This document shows, piece by piece, positions 42,734-51,764 of a stretch of 64,000 bases of DNA; within the stretch, counting starts at the first letter, position 1, and each line of letters opens with the position of its first letter. The notes below the pieces were generated by a model that was given only the letters and a program-made list of their open reading frames with translations, was not told the origin of the DNA and made no database searches. The stretch spans positions 62,001-126,000 of the forward strand of contig CAVPFC010000060.1 of NCBI GenBank assembly GCA_963703605.1. The letters run 5' to 3'. This DNA is from DASXKD01 sp963703605. GTDB taxonomy: Bacteria > Actinomycetota > Actinomycetes > Streptosporangiales > Streptosporangiaceae. The translations under genes and the position numbers were made by a program.

Positions 42734-43921
42734 ATGAGAGACCCCGATGCTGCCCTCGCCGGATGGGCGTCCCGCGCGCCGGTCTGGCTGCGGACGCTGA
42801 GCTTGCGCCGGGATCTCGCGCTGCCGCTCGTGCTGCTCGTGGTGCAGCTCACCTGGGCCGCGATCGACCCCGGTACCTGGCACCTGTTCAGTCCGGGGCG
42901 CCCTTTCGGGCCGGTGGACTGGGTGCTGCTCGTGGTCGGCCCGGTGGCCCTAATCGCGCGGCGCCGCCATCCGGTGCCGGTGCTGTGGGTCACCTTCGCC
43001 GCGACGTTCACGCCGTCGGGCACCGGCTTGACCCATCTGAGCTTCCTCGTCGCGTTCTTCGTGGCGGCCACCGCCGGGAAGCGCTACGTTGCCTGGCTGG
43101 CGCTGGCCCTGTCCTTCGTCTGGACGATCTGGCTCGCCCCGCTCGCTTACGGGTACGCGGTCCCGCCGGCCAACGACGCGCTGGCGCTCGCCGGGTGGCT
43201 GATGGCGGTGGCGATCGCGGCCGAGGCGACCCGGATCCGGGCCGAGCGGACGGCCGCGACCAGAGCAAGCCGTCAGATCGAGCAGCGCCGCCACCAGAGC
43301 GAGGAACGGCTGCGGGTCACCAGGGACCTGCACGACGTGATCGGCCACAACATCTCGCTCATCAACGTCCAGGCCAGCATGGGCCTTGACCTCATCGACA
43401 GCCAGCCCGAACAGGCGCGCGCGGCGCTGAGCGCGATCAAGTCGGCGTCAAAGGAAGCACTCGAGGAGCTGCGCACGATGCTGACGACGCTGCGCCATGA
43501 CGATGACGTCGCGCCCCGCTCGCCCGCCCCCGGGCTCGACCGCCTCCCCGAGCTCATCGAGCTCACCAGGGCCGCCGGGCTCAGCGTTGAGGTCGAGGCC
43601 GCCGGGAAGGCGCCGCCGTTGCCCGCCGCCGTGCACCTGGCCGCGTACCGCATCATCCAGGAGTCCCTGACCAACGTGGCCCGCCACGCCGGGCGGGCCC
43701 GGGTCACGGTGCGCGTGACCTACGGCGACGCGGAGGTGCACGTCCAGATCGACGACGACGGAACGGCCCCCGCCGGTGGGGCCGCCGCGGCCGGGACGGG
43801 CAGCGGGATCATCGGCATGCGAGAACGTGCCACCGCCCTCGGGGGCGACCTGTCCGCCGGGTCCCGCCCGGGCGGCGGGTTCCGGGTCAGCGCCCGCCTT
43901 CCGGTCCGGCCCACGCCGTGA
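42734..43921 (+). CDS. Sensor histidine kinase (HisKA_3 type)
   Basis: The 395-residue protein has about five membrane segments in its first 170 residues, then RLRVTRDLHDVIGHNISLINVQAS with the phospho-His, and a HATPase (YRIIQESLTNVARHAG, IIGMRERATALGGDLSAG). ATG 42734 starts MRDPDAALAGW. It overlaps the response regulator by the GTGA at 43918-43921. The divergent MMPL pump is a likely target. Confidence 0.92.
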   Translation: MRDPDAALAGWASRAPVWLRTLSLRRDLALPLVLLVVQLTWAAIDPGTWHLFSPGRPFGPVDWVLLVVGPVALIARRRHPVPVLWVTFAATFTPSGTGLTHLSFLVAFFVAATAGKRYVAWLALALSFVWTIWLAPLAYGYAVPPANDALALAGWLMAVAIAAEATRIRAERTAATRASRQIEQRRHQSEERLRVTRDLHDVIGHNISLINVQASMGLDLIDSQPEQARAALSAIKSASKEALEELRTMLTTLRHDDDVAPRSPAPGLDRLPELIELTRAAGLSVEVEAAGKAPPLPAAVHLAAYRIIQESLTNVARHAGRARVTVRVTYGDAEVHVQIDDDGTAPAGGAAAAGTGSGIIGMRERATALGGDLSAGSRPGGGFRVSARLPVRPTP

Positions 43922-44583
43922 TCCGCGTCCTGATCGCCGACGACCAAGGCCTGGTCCGCGCCGGTTTCCGGGCGCTGCTCGATGCCCGCGACGACATCGA
44001 GGTCGCCGGTGAGGCGTCCGACGGGGCCGGCGCGGTGGACCTGGCCAGAACGCTCCGGCCCGACGTGATCCTCATGGACATTCGCATGCCAGGACTCGAC
44101 GGGCTCGAAGCCACCCGCCAGATCGCCGCCGACCCGGAACTCGCTGACGTGCGCATCGTGATACTCACCACGTTCGGGCTCGACGAGTACCTCTTCGACG
44201 CCCTGCGCTTCGGCGCGAGCGGCTTTCTCCTGAAAGACACCGAGCCGGCCGACCTCGCGACGGCGGTCCGGGTGGTGGCGCGAGGTGACTCGCTCATCTC
44301 CCCGAGCATGACCCGCAGGCTCGTCGCCGAGTTCGCCAGCCGGGCCAAGGAACCCCACCCGGCGGCCGAACTCGATGCGATCACCCAGCGGGAACGTGAG
44401 GTGATGGCGCTCGTCGCCGATGGCCTCACCAACGACGAGATCGCCCAGAAGCTGTACATGAGCCCGGCCACCGTGCGCACCCACGTGAGCCGGGCCATGA
44501 CCAAGCTCGGCGTGCGGGACCGAGCGCAGCTTGTCGTCTTGGCGTACGAGACGGGCCTGGTGCGGCCCAACTGGCTTACCTGA
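43918..44583 (+). CDS. NarL/LuxR-type response regulator
   Basis: The 221-residue protein has a receiver domain (VLIADDQGLVRAGFRALL, phospho-Asp in ILMDIRMPGLDG, FLLKDT) and a LuxR HTH (ITQREREVMALVADGLTNDEIAQKLYMSPATVRTHVSRAM). GTG 43918 overlaps the kinase stop. It converges on the inositol-phosphate synthase gene at 44613. Confidence 0.93.
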   Translation: MIRVLIADDQGLVRAGFRALLDARDDIEVAGEASDGAGAVDLARTLRPDVILMDIRMPGLDGLEATRQIAADPELADVRIVILTTFGLDEYLFDALRFGASGFLLKDTEPADLATAVRVVARGDSLISPSMTRRLVAEFASRAKEPHPAAELDAITQREREVMALVADGLTNDEIAQKLYMSPATVRTHVSRAMTKLGVRDRAQLVVLAYETGLVRPNWLT

Positions 44584-44612
44584 TCCACCAGGTAACGGAA
44601 CGAGCCCATGAC

Positions 44613-45935
44613 TCAGTCCTGGTAATACTCCATCCCCAGGTGGGTGATCTGCTCCTCGCCCATCAGCCAGCGAAGCGTGTTCTTCAGCTTGGTCTGCTGG
44701 ATGAACAGGTCGTGCTCGGGATAGACGCTGAGAGCGTGCTGCGGGTTCTTGAAATAGAACGACAGCCACTCTTGCACGCCCTTGAGCCCCGCCCGCTGCG
44801 CCAGGTCCGTGAAGAGCACCAGGTCAAGTACCAGGGGCGCCGCCAGGATCGAGTCACGGCACAGGAAGTCGACCTTGATTTGCATCGGATAGCCGAGCCA
44901 GCCGAAGATGTCGATGTTGTCCCAGCCCTCCTTGCTGTCACCGCGGGGCGGGTAGTACTCGATGCGCACCTTGTGGCAGACGTCGCCGTAGAGCTGGGGA
45001 TAGAGGCCCGGCTGGAGGATGTAGTCGAGCACGCCGAGCTTGGACTCCTCCTTGGTGCGGAAGCTGTCCGGGTCGTCCAGCACCTCGCCGTCGCGGTTAC
45101 CGAGGATGTTGGTCGAGTACCAGCCCTGAAGCCCCAGCATGCGGGCCTTCAACATCGGCGCCAGCACGGTCTTCAAGAGGGTCTGCCCTGACTTGAAGTC
45201 CTTGCCACCGATCGGCACGCCGGCCGTGTCGGCGAGTTCCACCATCGCCGGCACGTCGAGGGTGAGGTTGGGCGCTCCGTTGATGAAGGGCACGCCCTCC
45301 TTGAGAGCCGCGTACGCATAGAGCATCGAGGGCGGGACGCTCTTGTCGTTCGCCTCCATCGCGGCTTCGAACGCGGCCAGGTCCTGGTGGGCTGCGCCGG
45401 GCTCGAGGTAGATCTCGGTGGATGCGCACCAGATCACCACCATCCGGTCGCAGGAGTGCGCCGCCTTGAAGTCGCGGATGTCCTTGCGGATGGCCTCGGC
45501 AAGGTCCCGCTTGCTCGCTTTGGACTTGACGTTGGAGCCGTCGAGCCGCCGCACGTAGCTCTGGTCGAAGACGGCCGGCATGGGCTCGATCTCCCGCAGT
45601 TCATCCGCGATCGGTTCGATATGGGCGAGCCGGTCGAGCACGCCGCAGTTCAGCGCGGCTTCGTAGGCCGTGTCCGCGATCGGATCCCAGGCGCCGAAGA
45701 CCAGCTGGTCAATGCCAGCCAGCGGCACGAAGTCGCGAATGAGCGGTACTCGGCCCTCGGTCCGCTTGCCGAGGCGGATGGTGCCCATCTGGGTGAGCGA
45801 GCCGATGGGCTCAGCGAGGCCGCGCCTGACCAGCTCCACGCCGGCGACAACGGCCGACGCCACGGCGCCGAGCCCCACTGTCAGGACGCCCAACCTGCCG
45901 TCAGCGGGCTCGATGCGGTGCCTGGATGTCTCCAC
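44613..45935 (-). CDS. Second inositol-3-phosphate synthase (long type)
   Basis: The 440-residue product belongs to the myo-inositol-1-phosphate synthase family but to a longer branch than the 359-residue enzyme at 22910: the NAD-binding start LGVLTVGLGAVASAVVAGVELVRRG, FGAWDPI, VVIWCASTEIYLEP, GGKDFKSGQTLLKTVLAPMLK, STNILGNRDGEVLDDP and KVRIEYYPPRGDSKEGWDNIDIFGW. GTG 45935 has GCAGG six to eight bases upstream. A perfect copy of the padR-ino1 operator lies 66 bases before the start, predicting shared PadR control. It may serve a different inositol pool such as a secondary product or storage lipid; that is speculation. Confidence 0.92.
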   Translation of the reverse strand: METSRHRIEPADGRLGVLTVGLGAVASAVVAGVELVRRGLAEPIGSLTQMGTIRLGKRTEGRVPLIRDFVPLAGIDQLVFGAWDPIADTAYEAALNCGVLDRLAHIEPIADELREIEPMPAVFDQSYVRRLDGSNVKSKASKRDLAEAIRKDIRDFKAAHSCDRMVVIWCASTEIYLEPGAAHQDLAAFEAAMEANDKSVPPSMLYAYAALKEGVPFINGAPNLTLDVPAMVELADTAGVPIGGKDFKSGQTLLKTVLAPMLKARMLGLQGWYSTNILGNRDGEVLDDPDSFRTKEESKLGVLDYILQPGLYPQLYGDVCHKVRIEYYPPRGDSKEGWDNIDIFGWLGYPMQIKVDFLCRDSILAAPLVLDLVLFTDLAQRAGLKGVQEWLSFYFKNPQHALSVYPEHDLFIQQTKLKNTLRWLMGEEQITHLGMEYYQD

Positions 45936-46280
45936 GAGATACCTGCCTCCGGATGATGCCGCGCTGACGCGCCGGCGCCAGCGGAGCGGCTGTATCGGGT
46001 CGATGTATCGCTTCGATACATCGAAAAGATATGCCTTTGCCGCGGCGCTGCGCAAGGTTGCCCGAGTAAGGGGCTGGTCGCTGATCTTCGGCCGGCCGGT
46101 AGCACCTTGGTGTGACGGCCCGCCGTGCCGCGACATTCCACCCGGCTGGCACCTTTGGGTGACGCCCCACGGCGGCCGGGATTCGTACCGTTCCCGAAGA
46201 GCCGGCCAAGACGGCCGGGCTGCCCGGCCTCGGCCCCACAGGATTGGTGGCTGACCGGGGATGTGGGAAAAGGGGCAACG
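45936..46280. other. Divergent intergenic region between inositol-phosphate synthase and membrane protein
   Basis: No gene is seen in these 345 bases. The region holds the PadR-type operator at 46001-46023 and should carry the promoters of both divergent genes. AAAAGGGG at 46268-46275 serves the rightward gene. Confidence 0.5.
46001..46023. promoter_or_regulatory. Predicted PadR operator of the second inositol-phosphate synthase gene
   Basis: Palindrome CGATGTATCG, CTT, CGATACATCG. Its 9-base half-sites are identical to those at 24826-24846, and AAAGATATG follows both copies at almost the same distance. It lies 66 bases upstream of the GTG at 45935. Confidence 0.75.
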
Positions 46281-46841
46281 ATGGACATCGTCTACTTCGG
46301 CGGTAGCGCAGCCGCTGGAATTATCGGCTGGGGGACGATCTTCGCCACAATTATCTGGCCGAAGATGAAACAGCAACCGAGGGTACAGCAACTCAAGACT
46401 CTCACGGCGATCCACTTCTTCCGCTACTTCGCCACCACGCTTTTGATTGCCGGGCTCGTGTTTCGCAAGCTGCCTTCCGGATTTGCGGAGCCGGCGGCCT
46501 TCGGCGACCTGATCAGCCTTGGGCTCGCGTACATTGCCTATATCGGGCTGCAGCGCGCCAAGGCCGGCAAGCCGCCGCTGCTTCGGGCGTGGATCTTCAA
46601 CATCGTCGGGGCAGCCGACCTGCTCCTGGCGATTGTCTTGGGGCCCTTGCTCGTTCACGACCCTGGGGACCTCGGCGTTGGCTACGTCATCCCGACCGTG
46701 TATGTGCCACTCCTGCTGGTAGCCCACTTCTATGCCATGAAGGTACTTAGCCAGCGTTCGAGCGAGAAGAGCGCAGCTATTAGCCAGTCGAGCGACGGCG
46801 ACGGCTGGAGAATCCAACCGTCACGGGCGGGCCGCTGGTAA
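46281..46841 (+). CDS. Small integral membrane protein of unknown function
   Basis: The 186-residue protein has five or six membrane segments (YFGGSAAAGIIGWGTIFATIIW, YFATTLLIAGLVF, ISLGLAYIAYIGL, AADLLLAIVLGPLLVH, VIPTVYVPLLLVAHFYAM) and a short polar C-terminus. I do not assign a family. ATG 46281 has AAAAGGGG upstream. A metallo-beta-lactamase-fold gene follows 31 bases later, so they are probably cotranscribed. Confidence 0.75.
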   Translation: MDIVYFGGSAAAGIIGWGTIFATIIWPKMKQQPRVQQLKTLTAIHFFRYFATTLLIAGLVFRKLPSGFAEPAAFGDLISLGLAYIAYIGLQRAKAGKPPLLRAWIFNIVGAADLLLAIVLGPLLVHDPGDLGVGYVIPTVYVPLLLVAHFYAMKVLSQRSSEKSAAISQSSDGDGWRIQPSRAGRW

Positions 46842-46872
46842 CCGGTTCATTAGTCACCAAGAGGAGAAGGTC

Positions 46873-47619
46873 ATGGTTAGTCGCATCACGGAAGTGGCCG
46901 AGGGAGTTCATCGGCTGACCAACGGGGTCGCGAACTTCTACCTGATCCAGGAGTCGGGCAAGCTGGTGCTGGTGGATGCGGGCGCGCCAAAAGACTGGGC
47001 GCTATTCATCCAGGCAGCCCTGAGCCTGGGGAAGGCCGCTGGCGATCTGGACGCGGTATTGCTGACCCACGCGCACACCGACCACACCGGGTTCGCCGAA
47101 CAAGCCCGCACCACCACCGGGGCCCGGGTGTGGATCCACCAGCACGACGTGCAGGCGGCCCGCGCCGGGAAGGTCGGGCCGCGGGACGGCAAGACCAGCG
47201 CCTACCTCCTGCGCGGTGCGTTCTGGAGGACCGCGCTCGTGCTGAGCATGCGCGGAGGCACAAGGCTCATCCCGATCAAGGAGATCTCGGGGTTCGGCGA
47301 CGGCGAAGTGCTGGATATGCCTGGCTCGCCCCGGGTGGTGCACGCACCGGGCCACACGGACGGCAGCGCCGCGATCCTGCTGGAGGACCGGTCGGTCTTG
47401 TTCACCGGCGACGTCCTGTGCACGCACAACGCGTACACCGGCCGGGCCGGCCCGCAGATCATGCCGTCCGGGCTGAACGCTGATACCCCGCAGGCGCTCG
47501 CGTCCTTGGCCAACCTGGACGCGATCAAGGCCGACCTGCTGCTGCCCGGCCACGGCGAACCATGGACCGAAGGCGTCGAAGAGGCGATCCGGCAGGCCCG
47601 GTCGGCCGGGCCCTCGTGA
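46873..47619 (+). CDS. Metallo-beta-lactamase-fold hydrolase
   Basis: The 248-residue product has the metal motif THAHTDHTGF (HxHxDH), a third ligand His in HAPGHTDGSAAI, Asp in LFTGDVLC and a final LLPGHGEPW. The glyoxalase II-like subgroup hydrolyses thioesters, lactones or phosphoesters; the substrate is unknown. GAGGAG at 46861-46866 precedes ATG 46873. Its stop overlaps an in-frame ATG of the following ABC gene (TGATG), implying one operon. Confidence 0.9.
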   Translation: MVSRITEVAEGVHRLTNGVANFYLIQESGKLVLVDAGAPKDWALFIQAALSLGKAAGDLDAVLLTHAHTDHTGFAEQARTTTGARVWIHQHDVQAARAGKVGPRDGKTSAYLLRGAFWRTALVLSMRGGTRLIPIKEISGFGDGEVLDMPGSPRVVHAPGHTDGSAAILLEDRSVLFTGDVLCTHNAYTGRAGPQIMPSGLNADTPQALASLANLDAIKADLLLPGHGEPWTEGVEEAIRQARSAGPS

Positions 47620-47636
47620 TGTGGCGCCGGAGCGAG

Positions 47637-48620
47637 ATGGACAGCATCAGCGCGGAATACACCGTCGACCCGGCGGCCGCCGGGTCGGCCGAGCCGGAGC
47701 CGGTGGCCAGCGTGCGTGGCCTGGTCAAGCGCTACGGCAGCCACGAGGCGGTCGCCGGCATCGATCTCGAGGTGCGACAGGGAGAGATCTTCGCGTTCCT
47801 CGGCCCGAACGGCGCGGGGAAAACGACGACGGTGGAGATCCTCGAAGGCTTCCTCCAGCGCACAGCGGGACAGGTTTCCGTCCTGGGACAGGACCCGGCC
47901 GCGGCGGGCGGCGCCTGGCGGGACCGCGTGGGCGTGGTGTTGCAGGAGCCCCAGCCCGAGCCCGGCCTGTCCGTCCGGGAGTGCCTGGCCATGTACGCCG
48001 GGTTCTATCGCGCGCCGCGGGACATCGACGAGACCATCGCCTTGGTGGGTCTGGCCGGGAAGGCGGGCGTGCTCGGCACCAGCTTGTCGGGCGGCCAGCG
48101 GCGCCGGCTCGATTTCGCCCTCGCCCTGATCGGCGACCCGGAGCTCATCTTCCTGGACGAGCCGACCACCGGCTTCGACCCGTCCGCCCGCCGCGCCGCC
48201 TGGGAGGTCGTTGCCGGGCTGCGGCAGCTCGGCAAGACCGTCTTCCTCACCACCCATTACATGGACGAGGCGGAACACCTGGCCGACCGGATCATGGTGC
48301 TTTCCGCCGGGCGCGTCGTGGCTGAGGGCACGCCGCAGACGCTGGGCGGGCGCGACCACATGACCAGCGTGATCAGCTTCACCCTCCCGGGCCACGTGCG
48401 GGCGGGTGACCTGCCACCCGGGCTGAGCGCGCTGGCCGGGCCGGGGCCGGGCGGCTCGACGGTCCTGCACAGCCACAGCCCGCTCGCCGACCTGCGGGCG
48501 CTCGCAAACTGGGCGCTCGGCTGTGGCTTCGACCTTCCCGATCTCGGCGTCCACCGCCCGGCCCTGGAGGAGGTCTACCTATCCCTGACCGGGCCCGCGA
48601 GCAAGAAGGAGCAGCGATGA
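47637..48620 (+). CDS. ABC-2 type exporter, ATP-binding protein
   Basis: The 327-residue ATPase has Walker A GPNGAGKTTT, Q-loop VVLQEPQPEPGL, signature LSGGQRRRL, Walker B LIFLDEPTTGFD and the H-loop TTHYMDEAEHL, of the DrrA/CcmA exporter class. I chose ATG 47637 (GGAG at 47629) over ATG 47619, which overlaps the upstream stop. The permease follows with ATGA overlap. Typical substrates of the class are drugs or lipids. Confidence 0.93.
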   Translation: MDSISAEYTVDPAAAGSAEPEPVASVRGLVKRYGSHEAVAGIDLEVRQGEIFAFLGPNGAGKTTTVEILEGFLQRTAGQVSVLGQDPAAAGGAWRDRVGVVLQEPQPEPGLSVRECLAMYAGFYRAPRDIDETIALVGLAGKAGVLGTSLSGGQRRRLDFALALIGDPELIFLDEPTTGFDPSARRAAWEVVAGLRQLGKTVFLTTHYMDEAEHLADRIMVLSAGRVVAEGTPQTLGGRDHMTSVISFTLPGHVRAGDLPPGLSALAGPGPGGSTVLHSHSPLADLRALANWALGCGFDLPDLGVHRPALEEVYLSLTGPASKKEQR

Positions 48621-49381
48621 TCAGGATGGCCCTGCACCTGTGCGGCTACGACCTGCGCGTCTTTGTCCGCAACCGCCAGTACCAGTTCTTCACCCTGGCC
48701 CTGCCGGTGCTGTTCCTGGTGATCTTCGCGTCGGTGTTCGGTGGCGCCGGGAACACCACCGCCGTCGCCGGTGGCCGGATCAGCACCTCGGTGTACTACG
48801 TGCCGGGCATCATCGCCCTCGGCGTCATCGCGGCGTGCTTCGGCAACCTGGTGGCCTCGGTGACGGCGCAGCGCGAACGCCGCGTGCTGAAGCGCCGCCG
48901 CGCCACCCCCGTGCCGGCCGCCGCCGTCATCGCCGGGCGCGTGCTCACCGCGGTGGTCATGACCGGCGTGCTGCTCGGCATCGGGTGGGCCGCCTACGGC
49001 GCCCACGTCCCCGGCCGCACCGCCCTCGCCCTCGCGGTCACCGTGGTGATCGGCGCCGCCTCCTTCTGCTGCCTTGGTTACGCGCTCACCTCGTTCATCC
49101 GCACCGAGGACGCCGCGCTGCCCACCGCCACGGCGATCACGCTGCCGCTCTACTTCATCTCCGGGGTGTTCGTCGCCGTCACACTGCTGCCGCACTGGCT
49201 GGCGTACGTGGGAGAGGTCTTCCCGGTCCGGCACTTGGCCAACGCGCTGCTCGTCGCCTATAACCCGCACACCACCGGGCTGGGGTTCGCCGGCCGGGAC
49301 CTGCTGATCGTGGCGGCCTGGGGAGCCGCGGGCCTTCTCCTCGCTCTCCGCAAGTTCAGCTGGCTGCCGCTCGGGCGTTAG
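48617..49381 (+). CDS. ABC-2 type exporter, permease
   Basis: The 254-residue protein has six membrane segments and the ABC-2 layout with a cytosolic start (LHLCGYDLRVFVRNRQYQFFTLALPVLFLVIFASVFG), AQRERRVLKRRRATPVPAAAVIAGR after the second segment and LPLYFISGVFV near the end. It forms the exporter with the ATPase just upstream (stop and start overlap by four bases). Confidence 0.93.
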   Translation: MIRMALHLCGYDLRVFVRNRQYQFFTLALPVLFLVIFASVFGGAGNTTAVAGGRISTSVYYVPGIIALGVIAACFGNLVASVTAQRERRVLKRRRATPVPAAAVIAGRVLTAVVMTGVLLGIGWAAYGAHVPGRTALALAVTVVIGAASFCCLGYALTSFIRTEDAALPTATAITLPLYFISGVFVAVTLLPHWLAYVGEVFPVRHLANALLVAYNPHTTGLGFAGRDLLIVAAWGAAGLLLALRKFSWLPLGR

Positions 49382-49418
49382 CCCGGACAACCATCCACCG
49401 TCACAGGAGGAATACCAA

Positions 49419-49595
49419 ATGGCCAAGGAAGTGCAGACCCAAACGGGACGATGCGCCACACACGGAAGGGTCGAGGCGACGCGCGAGGTCCCCAAAATGG
49501 GATTCCCCTTCGTCGTCTACGCCATCGCGCGGGCCGTCGCCCAGCGCCGCCCGTTTCTCTGCCCAGAATGCGGCACAGCCGTCCAGGCGTACTGA
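49419..49595 (+). CDS. Small zinc-ribbon protein
   Basis: A 58-residue protein preceded by a perfect AGGAGG at 49405-49410, eight bases before ATG 49419. It reads MAKEVQTQTGRCATHGRVEA and ends PFLCPECGTAVQAY. One Cys-x2-His (CATH) and one Cys-x2-Cys (CPEC) could bind a single zinc ion. It is 37 bases after the ABC permease on the same strand, so possibly part of that operon. The function is unknown. Confidence 0.7.
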   Translation: MAKEVQTQTGRCATHGRVEATREVPKMGFPFVVYAIARAVAQRRPFLCPECGTAVQAY

Positions 49596-49697
49596 GCCTG
49601 GCCGGAGCCCTTCAGGCCCTGGTGGGCTGGCAGCCGTGTGCCGGCGGGTTCCGGGGCTGGTGCTGCGCGCACGGCCGGGCCGCCGGGCGGTCACGGC

Positions 49698-50390
49698 TCA
49701 GTCGCGGGCCAGGCCGAGCCGGTAGCCGCCGCCGAGAACGGTCTGGATGATCTGTGGCTGCCCCGGATCCGCCTCGATCTTGCGGCGCAGGTTCTTCACG
49801 TGCGAGTCGACGGTGCGCTCGTAACCCTCGAACTCATAGCCGCGCACCCGGTTGATCAGCTCGAACCGTGAGTAGACCCGGCCCGGCACGGTCGCCAGCG
49901 CCACCAGGACGCCCCACTCGGTGGGCGTAAGCTCGGTCTCGGCGCCGCGGACGGTGACCCGCCGCCGCGGCTCGTCGATGACCAGGGTTCCTTCGCCGTA
50001 GCTGGCGACGCCCTGCAGGGCCGCCGTCGCGCTGCGGCGCAGGATCGCCTGGACCCGCAGCACCAGTTCCCGCGGGCTGAACGGCTTGGTCACGTAGTCG
50101 TCGGCGCCGAGTTCTAGCCCCGCGATCCGGTCCTCCTCGGTGCTCTTGGCGGTCAGCATCAAGATCGGAATGGGGCCGGTGGCGCGCAACTCCCGGGCGA
50201 CGGTCTCGCCGGGTACGTCGGGCAGCCTGAGATCGAGCACCACCAGGTCCGGGGCGGCCGCGCCGGCCAGCGTGATCGCCTCGGCACCGGAGCCGGTGGA
50301 CAGCACGGTGAGCCCGGCCCGCTCCAGGTAGGACCGGACCAGCTCGCGCAGCTTGTGTTCGTCCTCGACAAGCAGCACGGTGGCCGTCAT
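49698..50390 (-). CDS. OmpR/PhoB-type response regulator
   Basis: The 230-residue protein has a receiver domain (VLLVEDEHKLRELVRSYL, phospho-Asp in LVVLDLRLPD, Thr in LMLTAKS, Lys in YVTKPFSPREL) and a C-terminal winged helix (TELTPTEWGVLVALATVPGRVYSRFELINRVRGYEFEGYERTVDSHVKNLRRK). It lies 27 bases downstream of its histidine kinase. Confidence 0.95.
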   Translation of the reverse strand: MTATVLLVEDEHKLRELVRSYLERAGLTVLSTGSGAEAITLAGAAAPDLVVLDLRLPDVPGETVARELRATGPIPILMLTAKSTEEDRIAGLELGADDYVTKPFSPRELVLRVQAILRRSATAALQGVASYGEGTLVIDEPRRRVTVRGAETELTPTEWGVLVALATVPGRVYSRFELINRVRGYEFEGYERTVDSHVKNLRRKIEADPGQPQIIQTVLGGGYRLGLARD

Positions 50391-50417
50391 CGCCCTCGCC
50401 CGCCTTTCCTGTCTCAG

Positions 50418-51764
50418 CTAACCGGCCGCGGCGGGCGCCAGCGGCAGGGTCAGCGTGAACGTTGACCCGCTGCCGGGCTTGCTGGCGACCTCGATCGTGC
50501 CCTGGTGCGCGCGCACGAGCTCGGCGGCGACGGCCAGCCCGATACCGCTGCCGCTGGTTTGCGCCGCCCCGGCGGCACGCCACAACCGGTCGAACACGTG
50601 CTCCTGGTCCTCGGGCGCGATGCCAGCCCCGGTGTCGCTGACCTCGAGACGGGCCTGCCCGTCCAGCGCCGACAGGTCCATCCGCACGTCCCCGCCGGAC
50701 GGCGTGAACTTCAGCGCGTTGCCGAGCAGGTTGTCGATTACCTGGTGCAGCCGGCCCGGGTCGGCCAGCACCGGCGCGGGGTCGAGCCGCCGGGTGAAGC
50801 AGACCCCGGCGGCGGCGAAACTCGCCTCCCAGTCCTCGGCCGCGGACGCGGCGACCCCGGCCAGGTCGCACGGCTGCCGGCTGAGCTGCCCGGCGGCGGC
50901 CTCGGCCGCGGCGAGGGTTTGCAGGTCGCCGACCATCCGGCCCAGCCGCAGCACCTCCTCGTGCAACGACGCGGTCTGCTCGGGCGTGTGGGCCACCAGG
51001 CCGTCGAGCAGCGCCTCGGTGTTGGCCTGGAGCACCGCCACCGGCGTCCGCAGCTCGTGGGCGACGTCGGCGACCAGGTCGCGCCGCAGCTGTTCCTGGG
51101 CCGTGAGGGTGTCGGCCATCTGGTCGAAGGTCACCGCCAGTTCCTGGAGCTCGGCCGGTGCGCCGGGAACCTCGCCCACCCGGGCACCCCGATCGCCGCG
51201 GCCCATCGCCCGGGCCGATTCGATCAGCCTGCTCACCGGCCGGGTGATCCGCCGGGAGACCAGCACCGCCACCCCCAGCGCCAGCACCGCAGCCAGCCCG
51301 GCCGCACCGATCACGGCCCGCACCAGCAAGGAGCGCAGGTCGTTCGCCTCGGCGGCCAGGCCCTGGCCGGTGAACCGGACCAGCAACGTGCCGATCCGCC
51401 TGTTCCCCATGGTCAGCGGGCGGCGGACGAGCCCGGCGGCGGCAGGCGGCACGGTCAGCGTGGAATCGACGATCTTGCCTTGGGTGTCGAGCACCGCTGC
51501 CTGTGCGCCGTCGCTGGCCGCTAGCTCCAGCGCCGGGGCGAGGTCGACGTCGTACCACCCGGGCCGGCCCGTGTTGTAGGTCGAGACCGCGTCGGTCGCC
51601 AGCGAGGTGGTCAGGTCGTTGCGGCGCTGGGCCACCAGCACCGTGAGGTCCTTGTCGGTGAACACCACCGCCAGCACCGCGGCCAGCGCCACCGCCAGCA
51701 GCGCCACCGCGATGAACGCCAGCGCCAGCCGGAGCCCCACCGGCCCCTGGCCGCGGCTAGACAC
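50418..51764 (-). CDS. Sensor histidine kinase (HisKA type)
   Basis: The 448-residue protein has two membrane segments (LALAFIAVALLAVALAAVLAVVF and AVIGAAGLAAVLALGVAVLV) around an extracytoplasmic sensor of about 110 residues, a HAMP domain, the phospho-His in RRDLVADVAHELRTPVAVLQ and a HATPase (VIDNLLGNALKFTP, SDTGAGIAPEDQEHVF, GSGIGLAVAAELV). It pairs with the OmpR-type regulator downstream. Confidence 0.94.
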   Translation of the reverse strand: MSSRGQGPVGLRLALAFIAVALLAVALAAVLAVVFTDKDLTVLVAQRRNDLTTSLATDAVSTYNTGRPGWYDVDLAPALELAASDGAQAAVLDTQGKIVDSTLTVPPAAAGLVRRPLTMGNRRIGTLLVRFTGQGLAAEANDLRSLLVRAVIGAAGLAAVLALGVAVLVSRRITRPVSRLIESARAMGRGDRGARVGEVPGAPAELQELAVTFDQMADTLTAQEQLRRDLVADVAHELRTPVAVLQANTEALLDGLVAHTPEQTASLHEEVLRLGRMVGDLQTLAAAEAAAGQLSRQPCDLAGVAASAAEDWEASFAAAGVCFTRRLDPAPVLADPGRLHQVIDNLLGNALKFTPSGGDVRMDLSALDGQARLEVSDTGAGIAPEDQEHVFDRLWRAAGAAQTSGSGIGLAVAAELVRAHQGTIEVASKPGSGSTFTLTLPLAPAAAG

